A stretch of 64,000 nucleotides of DNA from Apoda limacodes (GCA_946406115.1 OX291550.1:27008722-27072721), one strand, 5' to 3'; positions 33,191 to 46,473 are shown, counted from the first letter of the stretch. A program made the numbers and translations. Notes: generated from the letters alone by a model not told the origin.

Positions 33191-34229
33191 AATTTTCTAG
33201 TACTTTGCTTTTCTTCGCGACCAGGAGTAACAGATGTGATAAAATTGGTACAAATAATGTTAAATCATGTTTATATGACTCTTTCTATCTACTGTGTTTT
33301 AGTTACAGGCTTGAACCTTTATTCATTATTACCACTCCACAATATAAGCAAATATTTATTTATGTTCTTCAAGCACAGTTACTCGATTCCACCTCTGTGC
33401 CGCAAATCCTATCAGCCGTCGAGGAATCTGTTTGTATGCAAACTGTTGCATTCATTACATTTCCAATCGCGGCATACAAATTGCAAATTAACTCTGAACT
33501 TCATACAAACAAGCACAGCCATAAAAGTCTTTTAGATTTTATACTGTATATCTATACAGCTTTTATCTTCAGAAGCGGGTAGCTAGTGGCTGGATACACC
33601 CACATCACAATGTAGGGGACAGGTTGTTTCACCTACCATTTCATTCCTGCTTGACAGGGGCTGAGCCAATCGCCACAACACGGCTTCTGATGGAGTGTAT
33701 CTTGGCAAAAGTAACTTCATATGTCCCTTACATCGTAACTTACCAGCTTTTAAGTAATAAGCAGTAAAATATGAGACCAGGGACGGCGTTACGTGCAATG
33801 AAATGTAGCGATTTGTTTTTTAACAAAACAACAACCTACTTTATAAAAGGTGAACTAAAAATGTAAAAATGATTATTTCAAAAAATCACATCTAAATTAG
33901 TGTTTGAAGTTGGCGTCTATCTCTCTAACAGTTTATAACACCAACTTCAAACTGTATGCACTGTTAGGACGTGAGAAAAATTACACCAAAAAAAAATCCG
34001 GTGGGAACATCAATAAGATCAAATTTATTCTATATTCTTTTAATTCCACCAGCTAAGACGACTGTACACATTTTTTACTTGACTAATACAAGCTTGATCA
34101 TTTGACTAGTTTAACCACCAGTTGGACCCCAGCTATCCCAGCGCCCCAAAAATCAGTTTATCTCATTGCTTTGTTGCAATGCACGAGTAAAGGAAATATT
34201 GCCTTTTTTTCCGACATGATTGACAAACA
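33191..34229. other. Intergenic sequence, no gene recognised
   Basis: Overlapping frames at 33205-33582 have no domain. A 12-bp-arm hairpin lies at 33902-33952. Confidence 0.4.
33902..33952. repeat. Hairpin with GTTTGAAGTTGG arms
   Basis: GTTTGAAGTTGG (33902-33913) pairs perfectly with CCAACTTCAAAC (33941-33952) across 27 bases. A related hairpin is at 59368-59437. Confidence 0.8.
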
Positions 34230-34470
34230 TTTATATTTCGAACTAAAAACCTATTCTAATCAAAACATTTTATAACCTATGATAATAAGAAATAGAGTAG
34301 CTTTCTATTAATGTAATATTTTTTAGAATCGGTTCAGTAGTTGCAGAGCATGTTTACATACATACAAGCAAGCAAAAAACAAACGAATAAAGAAATAAAT
34401 TGTTCCTCTCTATAACATAAGTATAGATTAGTAAACATTACGCATAAGTATAGATTAGTAAACATTACGC
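34230..34470. repeat. Lepidopteran repeat end with a 27-bp tandem duplication
   Basis: AATCGGTTCAGTAGTTGCAG, then ACATACATACAAGCAAGC, then TATAACATAAGTATAGAT is the standard 3' end of an abundant lepidopteran repeat. The terminal 27 bases (CATAAGTATAGATTAGTAAA plus CATTACG) are perfectly duplicated at 34416-34442 and 34443-34469. Confidence 0.7.
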
Positions 34471-36442
34471 ACGTAGAGGTTAAACCAGCCAGAAAAAAAA
34501 TTTATACGCGGTTGGTGTTAGAAATCAGCGAACCCAATTCTCACTTCATCCAAAATAATAACGAATTAGAGATTATGTAGAAGACACTATATCTATCTAT
34601 CTATACTGTAAAACTTCAAACGTCGACATAATTTTCTCGTTTTCTATATTGTCACTATCAATCGAAACAAAATGTTGTTCGCCATGAACCGGATCCGCCG
34701 CGGGGAACGTTCCGTTTCACAGTTAAAGAGCGTTTTTAAAACGCCTACCTTAATATACCTCTTTCACTTTTTCAAAAAGATTTTGGTTACTATAAAATGT
34801 TTGAAGCATTTTACGTGTATTTTATCATTATTTATAAGTAAATAATCAGATTAACTAAGTTGGTAAAATAAATCCCTATTCTGAGTTATTGCTATAATCT
34901 TTATAAGAAACGTATTTGGACGTTCGAATTGGTACTTTAATTCGAATTCGTAATCAATTCGATCGCGTGAGAATAGACTCTCAGATCATTTTTGTTACTA
35001 ATAACGTTTGTGTTAATATTATTTTAAGTTTAACTTACTGTTATTACTTGGAGTAAGTATATATTAGGCAGTATAAATTTAATCTTTAGTAGTAGTTTTT
35101 GTATTTGCCAATAAAAAAACTACTACTAAAGACTTAAATCCTAATTCCTTCTGTTCTTTTTACTCTAGAAGCAAACATAGTAAAAAAAAATTCAGATTAA
35201 CTAAAAATTCTGGCAACACCAAATGGTTGTAGTTCAAAATTAGTTTTTCTTCATTTATCAGTAGATCGTCTTCAAGAAACAAAAAAAAATATAAATTAAT
35301 TAAATTGAATACATTATATCACTCTTATTTCATTGTACCAATGCTTACCAAATTAAATTAGAATTAGAAACTTATCGTTGGGTTAATCCACCCATATGCG
35401 TAAAATGCGTTCAAAATAGGTTTACAATCAGCAGAGATATCATCAAACACGCAAAAACACAAAAAACCCACGAATCGAGAATCTCTATAATCATTAAAGT
35501 CAAGGACACAAGCAAAACAATAGAGGCCACATAAACCCTTAACTTTAAACTTTAAATACCATTTAAGTTACTAAGCACCTCGTTACTTAGGACTTAAGTA
35601 GAAAATACTCTTTATTCCATTTGATAGGCTATTAAAACCAATGATTATGCTTTAGTTTTCCTGGATAGTAATCTTTAGAAAAACATAGAAATACCTCTGT
35701 CGGTTAATTAAATGCGACTACATTTTACCATTTTGCAAATTATTAGTTGACAATCGTGAATTCTTATTGTTATTTATCGATTAGTAAATTTGACACCAAT
35801 CGCGGAGAAAAGAATAAACAATATTTTTCTGATTAATGTTTCTCAGTAATTTGGATACACACTGATTTGACTTTTTTAATTTAAAGAATAACTGACATAC
35901 GATATATAGGATTTTTAGTGCATCTTTTTTAAGCATCTTGTTTTTTTTTTATTTGTTAAAAAGTTTTTATTTTTTACTTTTGAGTGACGAATTGCTTTTT
36001 TTCTCGTACACTAAAAACATCTATCTATACTGGTAAGAACATTTTATACAATCATCATCATAAAAGGCATTTCACCAGTTCCAAATTAACACCGTTTTTT
36101 TTTTGACCAAATATTAGGTTTTAAATTCACAACATTAATATGGAATCACCTCACAAGTATGCCCTTTTAAATAAGGAAGACTTTTGAAAATCCGTCTATA
36201 TATGACAAAGTTATGAACGAACATTCATAAAAAAAAATACAAACATCCAAATTGAGAACCTCCTCCTTTTTTGAAGTCGTTTAAAAATATTATATAACAA
36301 ATAATAAAAAGTTAACAAAATAAAAAAATAAATAACTTTAGAGCTGACACTACGCACAATCACGGCAGGTTTATAGCTTGAATTTACTACTTACTGTTTT
36401 TGCTCTATACAAAGCTCTAAAGTTGAACGACAAATAATAAAA
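34471..36442. other. Intergenic sequence, nothing recognised
   Basis: AT-rich. A short CCTCCTTTTTTGAAGTCG piece near 36260 is a common lepidopteran repeat fragment. No gene seen. Confidence 0.4.
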
Positions 36443-36770
36443 ACCGGCCAAGTGTGAAACGGGCATTACCATTTTAAATCTCTAGCAATTACACATTTTC
36501 CAAAGTTTTCTGTTCGAAACTATATTTAAAGTTAAGCAACGTCGGGCTAGGTCAGTCTTGGATGGGTGACTACTTAACGGCACACTTTTTGTTTTTGATT
36601 GTAAACTTAGCTCCACCGATTTTTTTGCTATAAATAGGTTCTACCTACTACTTTTTGAGGTTCTGTAGCCAAATGGCAATAACAGAACCCCAATTAGTTT
36701 TGCCATATCCGTTAGTCCTTAGGAAGGTTCCTGACGCCTTCTAGCGCCGCCAATTGATATTTTACTTTTT
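36443..36770 (+). mobile_element. 5S rRNA-derived SINE-like copy plus adjacent repeat piece
   Basis: Starts with AAAACCGGCCAAGTGTGAAA, the head of the abundant family. At 36531-36572 it reads GTTAAGCAACGTCGGGCTAG, then GTCAGTCTTGGATGGGTGAC, which is the 3' half of 5S rRNA including its internal promoter C-box, with one missing base. This shows that this branch of the family carries a 5S-derived module. A reverse piece of the same kind (GGTTCTGTAGCCAAATGGCA) follows at 36659. Confidence 0.75.
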
Positions 36771-37660
36771 TTCTTTGTGCAAAGCAAATTTCAAAAATGT
36801 ACATCTACAGAAATATGTAACCAGTTATAATCTATTTTAAGAATGTATTGTTATGTTTCTAGGATAAAACTACGAGTTGTAGATAGCATATCTGCTAAAA
36901 ACGGTCACTTTTCAACCCTACAAAGACACAAATGTGCGCGTTCACCGCTTAGAAAACTCCATTCACTGTAGTCCCACAATTTCAGAACACTCCCCTCTCC
37001 ATCTCCAAGAGCATTGGGATCCTTGGTGTCGACATCTCCAGCGATGTTCAGTTCCGAGATCATTCATTTAGGTGAAGCTGGCGTCCAAAAAACTTGGTGT
37101 ACTCAACAGAGCGAAGCAGTACTTCACGTCGGGGCAAAGGTTGTTACTTTACAAGTCACAAGTTCGGCCCCATATGGAGTACTGCTGCCATCTCTGGGCA
37201 GGTGCACCCGGCTACCAGCTTGGCCCTTTTGACTCGGTTCAACGACGGGCTGTGAGAATTGTTGTGTTCTGAGGAATTGTTCGAAATTATGCCACGGCTA
37301 CTTTCTACCATCGCACCGCTCGCCATCGGCAGGGAATTCATTCTCACACTTTAGTTGTGGAATGAGCTCCCTGCCAAAGTTTTCTGCAACGACTACAGTA
37401 TGGTGTTCTTCAAGAAAGAAGTTATTAGATTTCTGAAGGGTCGGCAACACGCGAGTGATGCCCCTGGTGTTGCAAGCGTCCATAGGCTACAGTGACCGCT
37501 TACCATCAGGCGGACCGTAAGCTTGTTTGCCACCTTAGTGGTATTTAAAAAAAGAGTACCAAAACAGCTTATAACTGGTTACATATTACTCTAGAAACAC
37601 TTTCTTGAAATTCGCTTTGCACAAAGAGGAAAATAATAATGTCGCCATATTGGCGTCGTT
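36745..37660. repeat. Inverted arms of about 100 bp flanking a LINE fragment
   Basis: The left arm near 36770-36840 (TTTGTGCAAAGCAAATTTC, ATATGTAACCAGTTATAA) is the reverse complement of the right arm near 37565-37640 (TTATAACTGGTTACATATTA, GAAATTCGCTTTGCACAAAG). The LINE remnant fills the space between them, so it may have inserted into a small foldback element. Confidence 0.75.
36897..37555 (+). pseudogene. LINE remnant (Jockey-like RT C-terminal region and 3' end)
   Basis: Shifted frames show the post-RT region. The clearest piece is 37072-37272: ASKKLGVLNRAKQYFTSGQR, then LLYKSQVRPHMEYCCHLWAG, then APGYQL and FDSVQRRAVRIV, a block repeated in lepidopteran LINEs of this type. Downstream, TTTCTACCATCGCACCGCTC and a CGGACCGTAAGCTTGTTTGC tail with TAGTGGTATTTAAAAAAA mark the 3' end. 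It is heavily mutated and 5'-truncated. The same family appears at 10.96, 17.2, 45.0-46.0 and 55.8-56.7 kb. Confidence 0.8.
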
Positions 37661-40600
37661 TCTAAAGAAATTTTGGCACATTTAGAGTAAAACTACATAT
37701 TTCAGGTTTGCTCATGCTGACTCTGAAGAGGGCGGTATAGGCCAGAAAGCTAATTTCTGTAATTCTAACGTTGTGTATGTAAATGTACTATAAATCACTA
37801 GATAATGTCATATACATTACTATGAGATATATATGTTATATACTTTTTAAGTAATTTATACCGTAATGACGCCTTGAAACTTTAATTTTTTTGTATGGAA
37901 TTTAACGTTATTACCGTTTTGTAGTCACATTTTTTGACTTTTCGCTACAACTTACAGTCTTTGCACTAGATTACAATCTTTACTTATACCTAAAGTAGTT
38001 GTCAAAAAGCTCTGGAATCTATATCCATTTCTCTAAAAACAACGAAGAACAGGAGGCCTACAACTGATATCAGTTTCAATCGTAAAATCCTACAGCGATC
38101 GAGAAATCTACTAAATTGGTACTCTTGAACGTTGTTGTAGAGCTCAATCGAGAACGGAATTTGGTGGCCAATTTCGGAACTAAGATACAAATATTAAGAA
38201 TGAAATTAGTTATGATTATCTGTAAAAAGAAATGTCATAATTCTAAATTAACAAAACAAAACTATCGCTACGAAGTATTTAACTTTCACATTAATTTTTA
38301 TTAGTTTTAGTATTGTTTTTATATTTTGTGATTTGTGATTTCGAATCGTGTGCAATCCCAATTTCAATCCAATCGCAATTTGGTTTAGGAGTACCGATGG
38401 AGATCGAGTTTAAGCTTGCCACGAAATTGGATTGAAACTGGATTGGGATGGAAATCTTCTCTCGTACATCCTTGAACTGCTTCGTAGATCTTTAAACTTC
38501 TTTTGTTAGAATTGAACATAAATTCAGAAACACTATAAGCAAAACACCATAAACCTTTTTATGCCTATTTCTCCTAATTTTTCCACTGACTAACAATTGA
38601 AAACAACAACTACTGAAACTTCGCGATACACGTCGTTTTTCCTATAATTTAATTTGTGTCAGAGTGTACTAAAGAAAATAATTATTTACATCATTATATT
38701 TACATTTGTAATTTAACACTTTTTACTATAATTTTTATTAATTAATCTATATGCAAGAAAATAAACGTAAGATCAGATTTCGGACCTGATCATAATTAAT
38801 TTACACAGTCAAAATTTATTTTGACTTGTTCTTTTCGCACCCAGATCAAGATTAACTCTCGATTTCCAAATTTTCCTACTCCAAATTTTAAAACTTTCCT
38901 ACCTCACTACACCCTTCTTTCCCCTTAACTCTCATGGTTCACACCAAATTCGCTTGTCAAATCAAAAATTTATAGTCTCAAGTATTCTGGGTAGTTTTTG
39001 TCGCAAAACGTTTCAAAGTCCTCGAAACCAAAAAAATTGTAACACTCAGTTTTGTCTAATTAATTCCAAAAGTTCTATAATTTTTATACATCAATATTAA
39101 CGATCACTTAGGGTTGTCGCAAATTTATTAGAATTTAAAATTATTCAAAATAAACCAAAAATTCTCTTCAAAAAATGTTTTTAAATTTACTCTATTTCAC
39201 AACCAAACTATTTCACTAGATTTTTAATGGTTTTATTTATAAATTTTATTATTTTTTATGAAATTAATAACTTGTTGTTTGTTAATCTTCTTGGTAATAT
39301 GTTTTAAGCATTGAAAATCATCTTTATAAAACATTTACAGTTAATAATATTAATATTTAAGTAATTTTTCAATTTTTTTAAAAGTTTTTTCTAGGAGAAG
39401 GCAATAAAACTATAATTTTCTTGAACTCCCCAAAGATGACTCACATTTATCCTTTATGTTCAATCTTTAAAACTTTCAATATTTATCGACTAATAAACGC
39501 GATGTTTCCTTACAAAAATTCTATTTAATATATAAATTTAAGATGTTGCCAACCCTATTAGTTAACAAATTTAAAATCTTAAAATTGACTTTTAGCTAAA
39601 TTTTTAAACACGTCAAACCTTATCAAATTTATTGCTAACAGAGAAACAAAAGACTATTTTAGTTTACTTTTGTATCTACCTACTAATTTGAATCTTATTT
39701 AATAAGAATATGCATTATGTAACTTCTTTCTAATGTTTATGGTAATTTTGTCCGCCGTCTTCGACTAAACGTGGTAAATAGTTTATATTCCTTGCTCTTT
39801 TCTTTTAATACATTATTTCCAAGATAAACAAGGTGAGAACATTATGTTTTTTACAAGTATAAAGTTACTTTGAAGAATACAACCAGCGTAAGCTGAACTC
39901 TGGACTTTTTATATGTATTTCTAAGCTCGAGTGCCTAAAGACTGTGTGAAACGTACACTTTTAAGCCAAGTTAACTTTTTATGCTATTTTATAATATTTT
40001 AGTTAAATACATTTGCTACATACTGATTGCATAATATTTATTCATTATTGCAAAGTATTTAATTAAATGTAGTAAAAATTATTTACTATAATAGGCTTGC
40101 TCTTTCCTACCTATTTCAAAATATAGTAAAAACCTTTTTTTTCCTTGTACACTTTCAAACGAGCATTCAAAGCGTTCATATTATGTAAATAAATTTTCCC
40201 GTCAGTCGTAAACGTCTTAATTAACTCGTGGCGGTGTGTGCAGGGATGTAAACTTGGCACATTATTTACATGCCACCTCGCGATAACACGACGATATACC
40301 TGGTCGTCGGTTTATTTTGCTACTTGTCTGACTTGCTTACTATAATTATTTCATTATATAGGTGCTACCCTTATTAACACATGCTTTTTTTTAGTGTTTG
40401 ATTTCTAATTTCAATTTATACACATAAAAAATGGATTTTTCTATGATGTTTAAAATTAACACAAATACCATAGATACCACAATAAAGTGAGGTTTCTTTA
40501 TGCCAATGCTACTTTTTCTTTGTGTCGTGTCGTTTGTGCTTGACAAACGATTAGTTTTTTTTTCGCTGTCTATATAAATATTGGTTCATAATAGCTAAAA

Positions 40601-41230
40601 TGGCTGAACGTATTCCAAAAAACTAGACGAACTTCACTTTTCAACTACCTCTCACTTCCTCAATTTGTCAAAAAGGTAGGTAATGAAATAATGTGCTTTG
40701 CCTCTATGTTTTTTTTTTCGGAAAGTCATTTGCTGATGTTAAACCCACCTATGGTTGGTACTAAGTTTCTTGTGTTCATGATCAAATCCACGCCAAATTG
40801 ACATAAGACCCCACTAGAGCCGCTATAGGTATAGTAAATTTTCCCGCGTCCCGCAAACGCAGCATAACCGGGCGATCGTGAGTATGCGGGACGAGGCAAG
40901 GCCGAGGCACGCATCACAAAGTCCGGTTATGCTCAGTTGTGGTCAAGGATTGTATAATGCTTTGTGTAATGCTTTTCTCAAACATGCATGTAAAAAAAGT
41001 AATTATATTGACAAATGTATTAACATTATCAAAAAAAAAGTAATTTTGCCGCCAATTCGCGGCGTTCAAATGTCGATTTCTTTTTTACTTTTTTAAATTA
41101 CTTTAATGGCGCATTCTTTTTTTTGTGCCAATCCGAAATTTAAATAAGACTTGATGAGGTATCTCCTTAGTTATCAATGTGCGGATTTAAAAAAGTTCGT
41201 TCCATTGAAATTTCATATTTAACCGCTCGA
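37661..41230. other. Long AT-rich intergenic stretch, no gene seen
   Basis: No convincing coding region on either strand. Two weak structures: an imperfect inverted repeat at about 38355-38450 (TCCCAATTTCAATCCAAT paired with ATTGGATTGAAAC and TGGATTGGGA), and an 11-bp inverted repeat (AGCATAACCGG/CCGGTTATGCT) near 40860-40932 in a GC-richer patch. Confidence 0.45.
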
Positions 41231-41239
41231 CCGGATAAA

Positions 41240-41755
41240 TATAAAACTTTTTTTTCTGTCTTGGCTGTTGCAGCCATTACTGCTTCACCGGGCTTTTTGG
41301 GGCGAGTCTCTGAAGGAGCCTCAGACCATATAGCGCCCAACGCTCAAGGGCACCCCGCAGGGGGAGCCTTGGCTTGGGTTGTCGCTCTCGGGGACGACCC
41401 TTCGACCGGTGTGTGCTTCGAACCCGAAGGTGAGTCAACGCCAGGAGGGGAGTTCCTCGTTACGCGGGTGCGGATGCGATTAAGTAGGGTCGAGAAGCGC
41501 CCGGCACTCTTTGATATCTCGTGTAACCTTGAGGACGCCGACGAACCCGGGGACATCATCGTCACATTAGGGAGAAGGCCCTATTAGGGGAAGTCGTCGA
41601 GACTAATCTCGCTATCCGGACAGCGAGATAGTCACCTGGGGCCGTTAGTACGTGCCGAGGCCGCCTAACGATAGTTTTACGACCGTGCCGAGGTCGTTCG
41701 GGGGATGATAAGTTGTGGATTGCACAATAAATCGATTCCGGTGTATAAAACATTG
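41240..41755 (+). repeat. GC-rich repeat with a conserved open frame, copy 1
   Basis: An open frame at 41177-41587 reads GFLGRVSEGASDHIAPNAQG, HPAGGALAWVVALGDD, EPEGESTPGGEFLVTRVRMR, then DISCNLEDADEPGDIIVTLG before its stop. The reverse-strand copy at 53615-53940 encodes the same order in the same frame. Past the stop, GC-rich sequence continues (AATCTCGCTATCCGGACAGC and GTGCCGAGGTCGTTCGG) and ends near GGATTGCACAATAAATCG. I recognise it as a multicopy lepidopteran repeat but not its class; an R1-clade or other LINE part is possible. Local GC content is far above the surroundings. Confidence 0.6.
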
Positions 41756-43720
41756 CGGGTCGCTCTCTGATACTGTACTACAAGTACGATTTATCCCAAA
41801 GAAGTTTGTGCAAGATATGGTCGCAATAAGTAGCATGTTTGAGAAAAAATCTTTTAAAAATCAACTAAATTGGGTTCGATATTCCTATATAAGATACTGA
41901 GGCAACAAACTTGTATTCAAGTATAAAACATACATTAAAACATATATTCGCCGTTAAAAAGACTATGAAATCAGTAATTATTCATATTATAATATGCAGA
42001 AACATTGCTAGTATGATATTAATAACCCGGCACAATATAGATGACAGGCCCTACTTCTTGTTTACGACGCCTGCCTTCAATTTACGACGAACACCGATGT
42101 ATTTTATTCATGGCCGGTTAATCACTCGACGGACCATGAATTAGAATCAAGTGATATTGATATTATGACCTGTATATGTTACAATCATTAATCATTTTGC
42201 TGATACCAGTTTTCCTTAAGGCAGGTTATAAAATATTTATATTATAATTGACAGATAGAATTTCAGTTCACATACTAACATTACGACAAATATACAAAGG
42301 TGTTGGTTAGGCGCAAAATCAGTTGCTATAGAAACTTGTATCACGCGCGTTTTGTGAACTGTTAAAACAAATAAGTGGTCGATATTGATAATTATAAAAC
42401 AACAGGAATTTTAATTTCTCTTGATGTTTGTATGTTAGCTGCTCTTTGCTTATCACGCGTTAAGGGGACAATAGACGCCAGCAACCTTGTTAAGGTATAA
42501 AGTAATCTAAAACCAATCTGAGCGTACTCAGTTTTCAAGTTGAACATTGCAAATACGTTTTATGTTACTTACGTGCAGCGGAACACTTTTTTGTCTAGTT
42601 TTTTCTTTTACCAAATTATTATATTTTAATATTAATTGGGTTGCGTGCCTAAATATCGAAATCTACGACTAATAACCTCATTTTTAAACGTTTTTTAAGG
42701 ATTTTTGATAAATATGATATATAATGATAAAATGTTTTTTTTTTTTATTTCTTTTTTATGTCTTTCTTTAACTTCTGCATTTTTTTTAAGATTCCTAGTA
42801 TGTGTCACTTATTAAATAAAGAACAAATAAGATAGACCGTTATGGGATATAAGGGTATAATATAGTATGTAACCTTTAGTATATAAAAAAAGACTTGACT
42901 GTGTGGTACTCTGAATACTGGTGGCATTTTTGTGCGAGAAAAGAGCTCGGTCTCTTGTCACCTGCTGCTTTTAGTTATTAGCTCTATTTTATAGACATTT
43001 GAACAACAAACTATTTTATTATATTTTTATGGCTTCATGCGTTTTGCTTATTGCATAAATACTTGTAGCACTCATAACGATACAGTAACTGAGTACTAAT
43101 TGTGTGTTAAGTAAATTATTATATTAAACCATGCTTTGTCTTCATATTTTTATTTAGTATAGGTACTATATATACTATCTTTTTATAAATGGGCTAAAAA
43201 GTAAAAGATATCCTTTCCCTAGACAGTAGGACATATGTATTAGACTTTTGAGTTTAGATGCGCCCCACTTTCATGTCTAGGAAAAATATTTTTTTAATTC
43301 TTATTCCATTTACCAAAAGGTACCACCTAAAAATAAATTATAAAGACTAAGTATAGATGGCTCGACAGCTCTTTATCTAATAATATTATATTTTTTATAA
43401 AATTAAAAAAAATTTTTTTATTTTATTTCATTTGTTTTTTCTAGTTTTTAGTCTCGTCTGAATTCATTTGAATGAAACTATAAAAATATCTCGCACATAA
43501 TATGTCTATATAAAGTCTTTATGAAGTCTGAAACAAACTATTGAATATAACATTGTCACGGGTTCTGAGCTATATTTAAAGAGTAAAGTCTGTAGCTCAT
43601 CGGGATGTTGATTGCAAAATGTATAGTGCACAGATAAATAAGAAAGCGAGTTGATAAAAATATAGAAATAAGTTTGCCAGCTCTCGAAGTCGTAAACTCT
43701 TTGTTACCAGTTAGTCGTCT
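41756..43720. other. Intergenic sequence, nothing recognised
   Basis: AT-rich. Short frames at 41911-42144 and similar show no domain. Confidence 0.4.
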
Positions 43721-43724
43721 AATT

Positions 43725-43925
43725 TTTAAATTTCCGTAGCCAAATAGCACAAACGAAACCCTTATAAATTCGTCATGTTCACCGTTCACAGCCGCCTTTG
43801 AGCCGTTTTTAATAAAATTATACAGGCAACACTCCATCCATTGAACAGAGGGATGAAAAAAAATTTTTTTCGCGTGCCCCATCGTGCGGGTTATCATTTC
43901 GCAATAATATTTATTCAAGAGAACC
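43725..43925 (-). repeat. Lepidopteran dispersed repeat, reverse orientation
   Basis: TTTCCGTAGCCAAATAGCAC, then ATTCGTCATGTTCACCGTTC, then GCGTGCCCCATCGTGCGGGT match the internal order of the family. The 120-codon reverse frame (43556-43918) is repeat-derived. Confidence 0.65.
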
Positions 43926-44660
43926 CTAACTTAACAGGTGAAAGGCCCTCGGGAGCCTTCGACGCAACTAATAAAAACTTCATGAAAACGTTTTTGGTCA
44001 ATGATTTAAAGTCCCTGTGACGCTTGTCGCAGAATAGCTCACCAATGATCCGATCTGAATATCACCGACTTCACGAAAAAGCCAGCGTTGTAGCCCGACT
44101 TCTACCTACCCCATTTTTTAATCCTATGTGGGTAACATATGGAAGGGCTAATCCTGCTTGATTAACTTGATTTTAAAAATGTTTGTTTGTTAATAGGTAA
44201 AACCTGTCCCTCGCATTGCGGTAGATATTTCGATTTTGAAATTATAATGGTTGCTGGTCTATTTTATTTTGGATACAGTCGACACTATAACGCACCATGT
44301 TATCTATACACGCCTCTTCTGACCGATTATGTTCTACGAGTATCAGCTTATACTAGCCTCTGTATAATTTAAAGGAAACCAAATTACTATACTATGTCTG
44401 TTATTCAACTTCTATAACCATATTACATACCAAGCTACGTTAGCAACGCGTTCGTTCTCTGAACTTTGGCGTCGATGTAAATAAGACATTTATCCAAAGC
44501 GGTGACACACGCGACTTTATTGTGGCAAATATTTGTCCTATAAAATGTTATTCGCTTTACATCAACATACACAACTTTGACAATTAGATTTGATTAGATA
44601 ATAACTAATTTGGAATTCGCGAAAATATTAAATCGCGTAGGAATAAAATATGTAATCACA
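43926..44660. other. Intergenic sequence, nothing recognised
   Basis: A 61-codon forward frame at 44187-44372 has no domain, so no gene is called. Confidence 0.4.
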
Positions 44661-44664
44661 TAAA

Positions 44665-44890
44665 ATGAATTCAGAATAAAAAGTATACTTTATCCTTCCC
44701 GTTGCCCTTTTGCGACTTGAAGGAATAGTGCTCCGCGGTCCCACACACTATGCAATACGTTTTTTCGTGGGAACTCTCGATCAGGATAAAGAGTATCCTT
44801 TGTCCTTTCCTGTACCTTTAACTAACTCTGCGCCAAAAATCAATTGATGGTCCGTTGCGACGTTCTTCGTCATGAGTTCACCAAATGATA
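44665..44890. repeat. Lepidopteran repeat piece (AAAGTATCC...TCCTTTCC type)
   Basis: AAAAAGTATACTTTATCCTT and the later AAAGAGTATCCTTTGTCCTT repeat each other about 105 bp apart and resemble the body of an abundant lepidopteran interspersed repeat. Confidence 0.45.
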
Positions 44891-45019
44891 CTCTCTGAAT
44901 GCAAATTCTTGATTTGTTACTGAAAATACCATAATCGCTTTATTATTCCCTTAATTCCTCATGGATCCTACTATCAAAACTGAATACTAAAAAATATACA
45001 GCTGAATTGAAAATCTCCT

Positions 45020-46030
45020 ACTTTTTAAAAGTTGGTTAAAGTTAGTGGAAGACTAAAAATGTGCATCCGATGCCCAAAAAGTGGAAAAGATCAGATCTAC
45101 CAAATGACAGGCCAATCGCTGGATGGCCAATCGTAATTTGATGGAGCGTGTAATTGACGAACAGCTTCTGATACCTAGAAAACACGTTCGCTCGACCTGT
45201 GACCTTTTAGTATATCTCACACACCAATAGACCAATAGGGAGGCACTGGCATGTAGCTTAGACATAGCGAATGCGTTTAATTGGACTAATTTGAATATTA
45301 ATTTTATAATTACACGTTTAAATAGTATATTCTGATAAATCTACCTGAATTTATACGATACATGCGATACATGCAGTTAAATACATACATTTCTACAAAT
45401 ATGTTATTGGCTTTCTGTACAATAGACGCATACGGTATACTGTAGTAGCTCTGATAGTGGAAATATTAGTGCAAGCTAGCAAGGCTCTGTGCTGTCTGCT
45501 ACAATGTTTTTGCTTCATATGATAAGTTTCCCAACCGTCAATATACATTGCTATGCAGTAGACATGCATCCCTAGTTCCATGGTGGAGTAAGACCGTAGA
45601 GAACTTGTAGCGAAAATCAAGACCACTCTGTCCACGGTCTCCTACTGGGAACGGGAAAACTTGGTCCGGTTTAACCTTACGAAGACACAAGTATACGCGT
45701 TCATCGCTAAGTAAACCACATTCTCTGAGGTCCCACAGTTCCAGAACGCGCCCTTAAACATCTCCAAGAGCATCAAAATCCTTTGTGTTAACATCTCCAG
45801 TGACGTTCAGTTCTAAAATCATTTGGAAGAGGTAAAGCTTGCGTCCGAAAAACTTAGTGTATTCAACAGAGCAAAGCAGTAATGTTAGGTCGGGGCAAAG
45901 GGTGTTCATAAATCGCAGGTACGGCTTCACACGGAGTACTGTTTCCATCTCTAGGCAGGTGCACCCGGGTACCAGCTTAGGCCTTTTGACTCGGTTTAAC
46001 GAAGCCTTTTCTGAGAACGTACTCAATTTG
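45020..46030 (+). pseudogene. LINE remnant, RT to post-RT, many stops
   Basis: Same Jockey-like family as 36.9 kb. At 45060-45260 shifted frames read KSGKDQIYQMT, then MERVIDEQLL and a FSISHTPIDQ-like block, matching the N-terminal half of the RT (PKxGDxSxxxNYRPIA region, then the MERVIDEQLL helix). At 45640-46010 they read RENLVRFN-TKTQVYAFIAK, ISSDVQF, then KLASEKLSVFNRAKQ, HKSQVRLHTEYCFHL and AGAPGYQLRPFDSV. The catalytic part between the two blocks is largely lost. No intact protein is possible. Confidence 0.75.
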
Positions 46031-46473
46031 ATCTACATACGTTTGCCGATTTCACATTTATAAAATTAGTTTTATGGAATATTAAGTAAGATTAAACAAT
46101 TAATGTTACGGACTTTAGTTCGCAGGTGTCTTATCGAACAAGTTACATTTTTTTCAAGTCTAACAGGATAACTGCCCTTATGTTTTCAAAAGCCCTGCCT
46201 TGGGTGCTGTTCAGTAATTTCTTGGTTCTGTAAAGACCGTAAGCAACACTAAAAGCGGCCATTTGATGCTAATATGCCATGCATATGTATTGTGATAAGT
46301 ACCTACTGTCCACCAAGACAAGCCTAACATATCTCTACCTACAAATTCGTTACTTATTATAGGTATATCGTTAATGTACATAAATACATATACATGTATG
46401 TATATTATACTTAGAGATTATATTTCCATACTTTCATTTTAGTGATCACTAATTATTTTCCATTTTATCAAGG

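Noticed and set aside
33205..33582. Two overlapping frames of 99 and 125 codons
   Set aside because: Neither shows a domain. Two long frames in different registers over the same DNA suggest a chance gap in stops.
36531..36575. Candidate 5S rRNA gene
   Set aside because: Only the 3' half is present, with a missing base, and it is embedded in a dispersed repeat.
43556..43918. 120-codon reverse frame as a host gene
   Set aside because: It overlaps a reverse copy of the GGGTTCCGT dispersed repeat whose order it follows.
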